Positions 1-5,860 of a DNA stretch of 5,860 bases are shown here, one piece after another. The notes under the pieces were generated by a model, which was not told the origin of the DNA, did no database searches, and saw only the letters and a program-made list of their open reading frames with translations. Numbering within the stretch: the stretch's first letter is position 1; each line of letters begins with the position of its first letter. A program made the translations under genes and the position numbers. This stretch comes from Chitinophagaceae bacterium (GTDB taxonomy: Bacteria > Bacteroidota > Bacteroidia > Chitinophagales > Chitinophagaceae), in contig PLXD01000590.1 of NCBI GenBank assembly GCA_003151295.1, positions 515 to 6,374 of the forward strand. The letters are read 5' to 3'.

Positions 1-2
1 CG

Positions 3-1208
3 CTCCAGGAGTTCTTCCCGGCATTCTTTGATGAGCAATATGTGTATTTACCGGCGACATCGGTCGCGCTGAACCGCAATTACCAGTCTGTATTCCGCGT
101 GAAACCGGAAGACCTGGGAAACCCGGAAAAGTATGAAACATTTGCCGCCGGTTCTTTCTGGCACTCCGTCAACCTGCCGGATGAACATTCCGGCATTTGG
201 GGACAAACGATCTCGGGCCTCATCGACGGGGATACTTTATATGCCATGTATCCTTCGAAGGACCTCCGGAATTATGGGACCATCAACCTGGCAAAGGCGC
301 CCTGGCCCGGGATCTACAAAAAGAATGGGTTCCAGTTGGGCGCGAACGCAGGGAAAACTTTTTCCTATATCAAACGACCGACCCGGCTCAGGGATCTCCA
401 AATGGACTTTAAGATGGATGGTACTATGTACCTCGTCTGGGATTTTCATACCCCGATCGATCTTCAAAATGCCTGGGGGAAATTCGATCTTGAACGAAAT
501 GCCAGGCATAAACAACTTCAAATCGATAGCAAGGGTTGGGATCTCCGGATCGGCGACAGCGTAAGCGGGTTGATATCGAAAGACTCCGGGCAGTGGAAGG
601 ACTCGGGGCAGTGGAGATCTTCCGGGCAGTCGAAGGGCGCAGGCCAGTGGAGATCCGGGGACGCGGGCGATAACAAATTGCGGATTGAAAAGAAGGGGAG
701 TCAATATCTTTTCTCGCTGAATGGGTTGCTTTTCTACCAGGGTGAATTGCCCGAAGACCCAGGCCCGGTAGGCATTTACCTGGACGAAAACAGCCATGTG
801 GCCGTAGATAGTTTCCTTTTGGCAGGCGAAAGGGTGGACGGATCCGTTACGGTTGGTTTTTATGATGCATTGGTGACTTCCGGCGACAAGGATAGCAGCT
901 GGTCTTTTGTGAACGACCCCCATTTTATATACGGAAGGGGAGCGGTTTCAAAACATACCGGCGCCTTTGCAAAATGGAACTTTGAAGGACGCGCCGTCCA
1001 GCTTTGCCTGCCCAAAGGGCCGAAATTCGGTAAAGTGAATGTTTTCCTGGACGGGAAACTGGTAAAAACACTTTCTTTGAACAGCCCCGGATGGCGCAAG
1101 TCATCCGCATTGTTTTCCGCCGGTGATCTTTCGGAAAAACCCCATGCGATCTACCTGCAGGTGGTTGAAGGGCTGTTGCCATTGGACTGTATCAGGGTTA
1201 CCCTTTGA
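3..1208 (+). CDS. C-terminal part of an exported propeller/beta-sandwich protein, possibly a glycoside hydrolase (5' end outside window)
   Basis: The reading frame is open from the first full codon (position 3) to TGA at 1206-1208, giving 401 visible residues. The true start lies upstream. A GTG at 42 could be read as a start but has no ribosome binding site, and the codons before it already read like protein. Visible residues 1-105 resemble the last blade of a five-bladed propeller: a G-I-W-G-Q-T-I-S strand, then L-Y-A-M-Y-P-S-K-D and G-T-I-N-L-A, as in the tail of GH43/GH32-like or sialidase-like proteins. Residues ~108-274 look like a concanavalin-type beta-sandwich, with an F-S-L-N-G-L-L-F strand late in the module. 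Residues ~280-401 look like a second sandwich ending in F-L-D-G-K-L-V and a final D-C-I-R-V strand, typical of carbohydrate-binding accessory modules. A hexapeptide tandem repeat interrupts the first sandwich (residues 193-219). No catalytic residues can be assigned because the N-terminal part is missing. The domain reading comes from motif memory and is moderate at best. That the gene is real is very likely. Confidence 0.8.
   Translation, partial: LQEFFPAFFDEQYVYLPATSVALNRNYQSVFRVKPEDLGNPEKYETFAAGSFWHSVNLPDEHSGIWGQTISGLIDGDTLYAMYPSKDLRNYGTINLAKAPWPGIYKKNGFQLGANAGKTFSYIKRPTRLRDLQMDFKMDGTMYLVWDFHTPIDLQNAWGKFDLERNARHKQLQIDSKGWDLRIGDSVSGLISKDSGQWKDSGQWRSSGQSKGAGQWRSGDAGDNKLRIEKKGSQYLFSLNGLLFYQGELPEDPGPVGIYLDENSHVAVDSFLLAGERVDGSVTVGFYDALVTSGDKDSSWSFVNDPHFIYGRGAVSKHTGAFAKWNFEGRAVQLCLPKGPKFGKVNVFLDGKLVKTLSLNSPGWRKSSALFSAGDLSEKPHAIYLQVVEGLLPLDCIRVTL
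579..659 (+). repeat. in-frame 18-bp tandem repeat (four units plus a partial fifth)
   Basis: Four consecutive 18-bp units lie at 579-596, 597-614, 615-632 and 633-650, followed by a partial fifth at 651-659. They encode K-D-S-G-Q-W, K-D-S-G-Q-W, R-S-S-G-Q-S, K-G-A-G-Q-W and R-S-G. The first two units are identical in protein and differ in DNA at one third-codon position. Later units have drifted at a few bases but keep the G-Q core. The unit length is a multiple of three, so gain or loss of a unit keeps the frame. The stretch is GC-rich and predicted to be a flexible, polar loop between strands of the beta-sandwich module. Confidence 0.85.
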
Positions 1209-1220
1209 TAGTATCAGGGT
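1189..1220 (+). repeat. short direct repeat around the stop codon of the first gene
   Basis: The 10-mer GTATCAGGGT occurs exactly at 1189-1198 and again at 1211-1220, and both copies are followed by (T)ACC. The first copy encodes the end of the first gene and the second lies just after its TGA. It may be a small local duplication. No function is apparent and no poly-T tract follows, so it is not a normal terminator. Confidence 0.5.
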
Positions 1221-1222
1221 AC

Positions 1223-1320
1223 CTGTTTAATTTATTCTTTAACTTGTATAAACGCCGGATGTATGTCTTATTTTAAAATATCGCCCCAACAGATCGCAGA
1301 CTTCGAAAATTCTTAAACAG
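1223..1320. repeat. widely spaced 8-bp inverted repeat
   Basis: CTGTTTAA at 1223-1230 is matched exactly by its reverse complement TTAAACAG at 1313-1320, with 82 bp between. The match does not extend on either side. Arms this short in an AT-rich gap can occur by chance. No transposase and no flanking target-site duplication are visible, so this is recorded as a pattern only. Confidence 0.25.
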
Positions 1321-1409
1321 ACTTGATTTGAACAATCAATTGGCAAAAACGATCTTTTATAATATTAATCCGGAGGATATTGTGCAATTTATAGCGTAGC
1401 CTGTAATTT

Positions 1410-1423
1410 ATTTATTAATAAAT
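1410..1423. promoter_or_regulatory. perfect 14-bp AT palindrome just upstream of the ceramidase-like gene
   Basis: ATTTATTAATAAAT at 1410-1423 is a perfect palindrome that ends 10 bp before the ATG at 1434. Its position in the leader would suit a dimeric regulator's operator, or a weak structure near the ribosome entry site. It contains only A and T, so it could also be simply the A/T-rich, unstructured upstream region that Bacteroidota use in place of a Shine-Dalgarno sequence. No matching second site was seen. Confidence 0.3.
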
Positions 1424-1433
1424 CTCTATTGCC

Positions 1434-2846
1434 ATGAAACATGTCCAGGTGAACAGTTCAGTCAACAGATTGCTAAACGGCCATCCCCGTTGTTCGCGCA
1501 TTGGCAGGCGGGTTTCTTTTGCTTTTCAATCCCTTCTTTTGCTGTTTTGTATAATGCTTTTTGGTGTGCCTGTTTCAAAGGCGCAATTCCGGGCAGCCGT
1601 GGTCAAGGTGGATATTACACCCACAGACGCTCAAAACCTTCTTGGTTATGGCGCCCGCAGGTCAACCGGCGCCCACGACCACATCTACCACCGGATTGTG
1701 GCGCTTGACGATGGGGCTACCCAGTTTTTTATTATATCGTCGGACCTCTGTCTGTATTCTCCTTCGGAATATGATAAAGTGGCAGCCAGGCTTCAACATC
1801 AATATGGGATCAATCCGTCGAATATATGGTGGGCGGTAACACACACGCACTCAGCGCCCGAAGTGGGGACGCCGGGCATGTATGGCGTTTATTTGAGCGA
1901 TCGCGTCCAACAGGAATCCGATTCGAATTATACGGCGCTGGTGGAGCAAAAATTAATAGACGGCATTGCGGAGGCGCGGAAAAACCTGGCTGCTGCCCGT
2001 CTCGGTGTGGGTTGGGGATTTTCCCAGGCCAATATCAACCGGCGTGCAATCGATGTTGACGGCAAAGCCTCCCTGGGTCTGAATCCGGATGGACCAGTAG
2101 ACCGGCGGATAGGACTATTGCGAATCGATAAGGAAGACGGGAGCCCACTGGTTCTGATCGCAAACTATCCAATGCACGGAACGATATTGGGGCCGGCAAA
2201 CCTGGAGATCAGCGGGGATGCGCCGGGAATTGTTTCAGCATACGTTGAGCAAAAACTGGGCGTTCCGATGCTGTTTATCAACGGGGCGGCTGGTAATCTC
2301 GCGCCAATCTACAGCGTGTATCCGGATCCGAAATCGGGACATCTGGATCAGTTCCGGGTTCTGCTGGGAGACAAAATACTCGAAGCCAATCGAAAGATTA
2401 TCGCTACGACAGATACGGTGAAACTATTTGCGGGATCATTGAATGTAGAAACTCCCAGGAAGCCCGGTTTGGGATGGCCATCCGAACTGAGTAAGTATAC
2501 AAATACCACAAAAGCAGGCGTTAACAGGGTGCGGCTTCCGATTCGCTTTTTAAAGATCAATGAAGATATTGCCATCTGGAGTGCGCCCATTGAGCTGTTT
2601 TGTGAGGTTTCCAATGAGGTGCGTGAGTGCTCTCCCTTCCCCTACACTTTTTATTTCGGTTATACCAACGGCTGGTTTGGTTATTTGCCGGTTTCGTCAG
2701 AGTGGGGATACGGAGGGTACGAAGTCGAAACCGTTTCTCCGTTTACCCCGGCAGCGTCAAAAGATCTTACGGAGTCAGTTCTTGGTTATCTTCAGGGAGA
2801 AATGCGGAGCGGGCTTTCTGCTGTAAAGCGTGTCCAAGGGAAATAA
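1434..2846 (+). CDS. secreted neutral/alkaline ceramidase N-terminal domain family protein
   Basis: This complete gene encodes 470 residues. Residues 1-50 form a signal peptide: a basic stretch (R22 to R26), a hydrophobic core (~28-45) and V-S-K-A|Q, giving likely cleavage after A50 and a mature Q51. The long n-region is unusual, but the only nearby later Met (41) lies inside the hydrophobic core, so ATG 1434 is preferred. There is no clear Shine-Dalgarno sequence. The mature chain matches the ceramidase N-terminal family (PF04734): V-D-I-T-P (59-63), L-G-Y-G (70-73), T-H-T-H-S-A-P (136-142), N-P-D-G-P-V-D (217-223), N-Y-P-M-H-G-T (244-250) and N-G-A-A-G-N-L-A-P (283-291). H137/H139 and H248 are the likely zinc ligands, with E387 and a Tyr in the N-G-W-F-G-Y motif (412-418) as candidates for the rest. 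The Ser nucleophile of true ceramidases is Ala290, and the C-terminal immunoglobulin-like domain of full-length ceramidases (~650-780 residues) is absent. Family assignment is firm. Ceramide hydrolysis is doubtful, and another amide or ester hydrolase activity is possible. Confidence 0.93.
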   Translation: MKHVQVNSSVNRLLNGHPRCSRIGRRVSFAFQSLLLLFCIMLFGVPVSKAQFRAAVVKVDITPTDAQNLLGYGARRSTGAHDHIYHRIVALDDGATQFFIISSDLCLYSPSEYDKVAARLQHQYGINPSNIWWAVTHTHSAPEVGTPGMYGVYLSDRVQQESDSNYTALVEQKLIDGIAEARKNLAAARLGVGWGFSQANINRRAIDVDGKASLGLNPDGPVDRRIGLLRIDKEDGSPLVLIANYPMHGTILGPANLEISGDAPGIVSAYVEQKLGVPMLFINGAAGNLAPIYSVYPDPKSGHLDQFRVLLGDKILEANRKIIATTDTVKLFAGSLNVETPRKPGLGWPSELSKYTNTTKAGVNRVRLPIRFLKINEDIAIWSAPIELFCEVSNEVRECSPFPYTFYFGYTNGWFGYLPVSSEWGYGGYEVETVSPFTPAASKDLTESVLGYLQGEMRSGLSAVKRVQGK

Positions 2847-2877
2847 TGCGTCGGGTCAATTTTTAAAAAACAAGGTC

Positions 2878-5860
2878 ATGAAGAATAAATACCAGTTTCA
2901 TCTTCGAGGGTTACATGTTTTTTTGCTGCTTTCCGGCTTGATGGCCGCGGGTTGTAATAATAACGGTTCTTCCCCTTTCGGTAAATCGGCGGAGAAGGCC
3001 CTTTCCACCTTTGAAGTACCGCCGGGATTCAAGATTGAGTTAATCGCTTCCGAGCCCTTGATCACCTCTCCCGTTGATATGACGATCGATGAAAACGGGC
3101 TCATGTATGTGGTGGTGATGCCCGGATACCCCCTCGATAAAAGTGGCACCGGCAAGATTATATTACTCTCTGATACGGATGGTGATGGAAAGATGGATAA
3201 AAGTACCGTTTTTGCAGAAGGTCTGACGCTACCCGATGGCATCATGCGCTGGAAAAAAGGGGTGTTAATAACGGATGCTCCCAATGTCATATACCTGGCG
3301 GATACCACCGGAGACGGCCGTGCAGATATCCGGGATACGATCCTTACCGGGTTCGCTTTAACAAATCCCCAGCATAACCCCAACAATCCCAGGTATGGAC
3401 TGGATAACTGGATTTATATTGCTCATCAGGGCGCGGTGAAAACTACTAATTATGCAAAGGAATTCGGAGACGAGGGAAGAGACATTTATTTCCCTGGAAA
3501 ACCCAACAGCGTTCATCTACCGAAAAATGCCAACGGGCGCTCTGTCCGTTTTCGCCCAGATAGTAACCAGCTTGAAATGACTTCCAGCGCCAGCCAGTTT
3601 GGACAGGCCTTTGATGAATGGGGACATTGGTTTGGTTGCAATAACTCCAACCAGGGTTATCAGGAGGTTATCGCCGATCGCTATTTCGAACGGAATCCCA
3701 ACCTATTGATTTCAGATGCCGACCAGAACATGTCCGATCACCTCGATGCACCGGAAGTTTTTCCTACCACGACAAATCCCGACCGGCAATTGCTTACGGA
3801 TGTCGGGGTAATGACTTCAGGTGGCGGGCTGACGGCCTATCTGGGTGCTGCATTTCCGGCTCCCTTTGATAAAAATGTAACTTTTATTACGGAATGTGTA
3901 AGTAATCTCGTTCATGCGGATGTTCTGAAGGACAGCGGAGCCAGTTTCGTAGCGAGCCGCATTTTTCCCAACAAGGAATTTCTGACTTCGACTGACGCCT
4001 GGTCCCGTCCGGTAAATATGTATGTCGGACCTGACGGCGCGCTATATGTATTGGATTACTATCGACGGGTCATTGAATCTCCGGAGTGGATGTCGGAAAA
4101 GGCAATCGCAGCTGGCGGATTGTACGATGGTGCTGATAAGGGCCGGATTTACAGGATCACCCCGGTAAACGGGAAAAAGGCGGAGTGGACAAAAGGTCTT
4201 CATTTGGGGAATGCCGGTATTGAGGAATTGGTAAAGGATCTGGCCGATCCGAATAGTTGGTGGAGAATGAACGCCCAACGGTTATTGGTAGACCGTTCGG
4301 ATAAAGCGGCCATACCAGCCCTCGTAAGCATGGCCGGAAATTCCGCTTCACCCATGGGCCGGTTACATGCCCTCTGGACCCTGGAAGGGATGGGGGAACT
4401 TCAACCCGGGCTGATCGAAAATGCGTTGAAGGACACAGTAGCGGGAATCCGGGAAAATGCGATCAGGCTGGCTGAACTCCACTTATCCGCTGCTCCTGAA
4501 CTGACAAAAGCATTGCTGGCCTTACAGAATGACCCGGATGCCAAGGTCCGGTTTCAATTATTGCTGACACTGGGATTTGTAAATACGCCGGAATCCGTTC
4601 AGGCCAGGAATAAACTGCTGTTTGCGGATATAAATGACCCATGGGTCCAGATCGCAGCATTATCCGCCCCTTCTTCGCAAACGGCCTCTTTATTAAACGT
4701 GGTGTTTGAAAAATTTCAGGATCATATCCCGGCTTATGCTTCCCTGGTACAACGTCTAACGACCATGGCCGGAGCCAGCGCCAGCCCGGAAGATATTCAC
4801 AAGCTCATTCAAAAGGCTACCGATATCCATCTGAAGAAACAGGCCTGGCAAGCGCCGATATTGGAAGGCCTGGCACAGGGAATGAAGAACAGGAAGTCCC
4901 CGGTGCCCGTTGCTGAAGCAGATCAGACCTCGCTCGTGAAGACATTTTTTGAAAATCCTTCGGAAGAACTGCGGCAGGCTTCCTTGCAAATGTTGACAAT
5001 AAATGGAATCTCAAACACATCCCTGAAGACTGCCTCCCTTGCAAAAGCTGTCTTACTCATAAAGGACAGCAGCATGTCTGAAGAGAAAAGAGCCGGCGCC
5101 ATTGATTTTCTAACGCTGGACGATCCTTCTGCCCATATTTTGCTATTGGAAAAACTACTGGTTCCCCAAGAGCAGGCGTCTGTTCAGCTGGCCGCTCTGC
5201 GCACTTTAAGTAAAATACCCTCCAATACGGTCAGCGAATATTTAATACAGCAATGGCCGGTGCTGACCACCGAAATAAGGGACGCCGCCATCGGGGTATT
5301 AATGGTTAATCCGGAGAGGCGGGCGCTCCTCATCGACGCGATTGAAAAAGGCAAAATACTCGCCAGCAGTGTGAGTTTTAACAGGAGTGTCAGTCTTATG
5401 ATGATGAAAGATGAAAATCTGCGTAAGCGTGCCCGGATATTGTTTACAAAGAACGAGGAGCAGGCCGGGGAAATTAATAAAGCGTACCAGGAAGCCCTTG
5501 CATTGAAAGGGGATCCGGCAAAAGGCGAGCAGGTATACCTGGCAAACTGCGCCAGGTGTCATTCCGTAAGGGGTAAACTGGGGGTGCCGTTTGGCCCGGA
5601 CCTGGGAACCATCCACAATTGGAAAAAAGAGGATATCCTGGCCAATATCCTCAATCCTAGTCTGTCCATCTCCGCCGGCTATGAGCTTTGGGAAGTGGAA
5701 TTGAAAAACAATGAAATGGTGCAGGGAATCATCGCAAGCGAAACGCCTACTGCGATTACGCTTAAAAATAGCGAGGGTTCTAAAAGGACGATCAATCGCC
5801 AGGAGATTAAGTCAATAAGATCGCTCAGTATTTCAGCGATGACTTCGGGGTTAGAGAAAA
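2878..5860 (+). CDS. lipoprotein 'PVC-type' dehydrogenase: beta-propeller, HEAT-like repeats and C-terminal cytochrome c (3' end outside window)
   Basis: The frame runs unbroken from ATG 2878 to the window edge: 994 codons with no stop. Residues 1-25 are a lipoprotein signal with lipidation at C26 (M-A-A-G-C). Residues ~35-430 match the putative membrane-bound dehydrogenase N-terminal family (TIGR02604-like propeller): P-P-G-F-K-I-E-L-I-A-S-E-P, the calcium-loop-like D-T-D-G-D-G-K-M-D (99-107) and D-T-T-G-D-G-R-A-D (142-150), Y-G-L-D-N-W-I-Y (173-180), and D-Y-Y-R-R-V-I-E-S-P-E-W near 393-404. Residues ~445-870 are HEAT-like helices, starting at W-W-R-M-N-A-Q-R-L-L (461-470). Residues ~880 onward are cytochrome c (TIGR02603-like) with C891-A-R-C894-H895 for covalent haem (5548-5562). 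M988 in S-A-M-T-S-G-L is the likely second axial ligand, so the true end is probably within about 10-25 codons of the window edge. It should sit on a periplasmic membrane face, oxidise an unknown sugar- or alcohol-like substrate and pass electrons to its own haem. It lies 31 bp after the ceramidase-like gene, implying one transcript. The AAGG before the ATG is too close to be a good Shine-Dalgarno. Confidence 0.92.
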   Translation, partial: MKNKYQFHLRGLHVFLLLSGLMAAGCNNNGSSPFGKSAEKALSTFEVPPGFKIELIASEPLITSPVDMTIDENGLMYVVVMPGYPLDKSGTGKIILLSDTDGDGKMDKSTVFAEGLTLPDGIMRWKKGVLITDAPNVIYLADTTGDGRADIRDTILTGFALTNPQHNPNNPRYGLDNWIYIAHQGAVKTTNYAKEFGDEGRDIYFPGKPNSVHLPKNANGRSVRFRPDSNQLEMTSSASQFGQAFDEWGHWFGCNNSNQGYQEVIADRYFERNPNLLISDADQNMSDHLDAPEVFPTTTNPDRQLLTDVGVMTSGGGLTAYLGAAFPAPFDKNVTFITECVSNLVHADVLKDSGASFVASRIFPNKEFLTSTDAWSRPVNMYVGPDGALYVLDYYRRVIESPEWMSEKAIAAGGLYDGADKGRIYRITPVNGKKAEWTKGLHLGNAGIEELVKDLADPNSWWRMNAQRLLVDRSDKAAIPALVSMAGNSASPMGRLHALWTLEGMGELQPGLIENALKDTVAGIRENAIRLAELHLSAAPELTKALLALQNDPDAKVRFQLLLTLGFVNTPESVQARNKLLFADINDPWVQIAALSAPSSQTASLLNVVFEKFQDHIPAYASLVQRLTTMAGASASPEDIHKLIQKATDIHLKKQAWQAPILEGLAQGMKNRKSPVPVAEADQTSLVKTFFENPSEELRQASLQMLTINGISNTSLKTASLAKAVLLIKDSSMSEEKRAGAIDFLTLDDPSAHILLLEKLLVPQEQASVQLAALRTLSKIPSNTVSEYLIQQWPVLTTEIRDAAIGVLMVNPERRALLIDAIEKGKILASSVSFNRSVSLMMMKDENLRKRARILFTKNEEQAGEINKAYQEALALKGDPAKGEQVYLANCARCHSVRGKLGVPFGPDLGTIHNWKKEDILANILNPSLSISAGYELWEVELKNNEMVQGIIASETPTAITLKNSEGSKRTINRQEIKSIRSLSISAMTSGLEK

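Larger units (their letters stand above)
1209..1433. other. AT-rich intergenic region, probable promoter and leader of the downstream operon
   Basis: This 225-bp gap separates the first gene from the ceramidase-like gene. It is clearly richer in A/T than its neighbours, as expected for a promoter. A Bacteroidota-type -7 element (TAnnTTTG) is matched only imperfectly, by TTGATTTG at 1323-1330, with a weak TTCG at 1302-1305 upstream. TATAAT at 1358-1363 is a -10 lookalike, but TTGGCA at 1340-1345 is only 12 bp before it, too close for a normal sigma-70 pair. I therefore cannot fix a promoter position. A 17-codon frame (ATG 1263 to TAA 1314-1316) is present but too short to call. No hairpin followed by a T-tract was found to end the first gene. 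Confidence 0.5.

Noticed and set aside
42..44. GTG as the start codon of the first gene
   Set aside because: The frame is open back to the window edge with protein-like codons, there is no ribosome binding site or signal peptide after it, and the domain at this point is already mid-propeller.
579..659. CRISPR-like repeat array
   Set aside because: The 18-bp units are directly adjacent without spacers and keep the reading frame of a protein, so this is a coding tandem repeat.
237..923. Long antisense open frame (228 codons) across the first gene
   Set aside because: It lies fully opposite a well-supported protein with recognisable domain motifs. Its own translation is rich in Pro and Arg without any domain, signal peptide or promoter.
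1340..1363. Sigma-70 type promoter TTGGCA / TATAAT
   Set aside because: The spacer is only 12 bp, far below the usual ~17, and Bacteroidota promoters follow a different consensus, so the TATAAT is probably chance in AT-rich DNA.
2872..2875. AAGG as a Shine-Dalgarno for the dehydrogenase gene
   Set aside because: It ends only two bases before the ATG, too close for normal pairing with the ribosome.
2898..3386. Antisense open frame (162 codons) at the start of the dehydrogenase gene
   Set aside because: The opposite strand encodes a signal peptide and conserved dehydrogenase motifs through this whole stretch. The antisense product looks low-complexity (Ser/Pro-rich) and has no recognisable features.
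2878..5860. Possible frameshift in the long dehydrogenase gene
   Set aside because: Reading all codons from ATG 2878 to the window edge shows one continuous frame, with family motifs in order from propeller to haem site.

Overview
The window holds three genes, all on the + strand, encoding exported proteins. It looks like chromosomal DNA of a member of the Bacteroidota, probably a soil or aquatic Chitinophagaceae/Cytophagales-type organism. The clues are moderate GC genes with AT-rich gaps, no convincing Shine-Dalgarno sequence at either visible start, a signal peptide ending in A|Q, and a pairing of a ceramidase-like hydrolase with a 'PVC-type' dehydrogenase/cytochrome. I recall that such genes occur in Bacteroidota, Planctomycetes, Verrucomicrobia and Acidobacteria, so the phylum call is an inference.

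Positions 3-1208 are the 3' part of a gene whose start lies upstream of the window. The visible product looks like the tail of a beta-propeller, glycosidase-like protein followed by two beta-sandwich modules. One sandwich carries an in-frame 18-bp tandem repeat at 579-659. A 225-bp AT-rich gap follows (1209-1433). It contains small direct and inverted repeats and a perfect 14-bp AT palindrome 10 bp upstream of the next start codon.

Positions 1434-2846 encode a complete 470-residue secreted protein of the neutral/alkaline ceramidase N-terminal domain family. The zinc-site histidines can be seen, but the catalytic-serine motif of true ceramidases reads G-N-L-A-P here instead of G-D-x-S-P. After only 31 bp, positions 2878-5860 (cut off by the window end) encode a very large lipoprotein. 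It has an N-terminal beta-propeller 'membrane-bound dehydrogenase' domain, a long HEAT-like helical middle and a C-terminal cytochrome c domain with one CxxCH motif.

Genes two and three very probably form one operon. A reasonable inference is that the secreted hydrolase releases or modifies a substrate outside the cytoplasm, and the lipid-anchored dehydrogenase then oxidises a product and passes electrons through its own haem. The substrate cannot be read from the sequence. Gene one, with its carbohydrate-active look, fits a catabolic neighbourhood but may be a separate transcription unit. I found no RNA genes, insertion sequences or CRISPR arrays, and no obvious rho-independent terminators.
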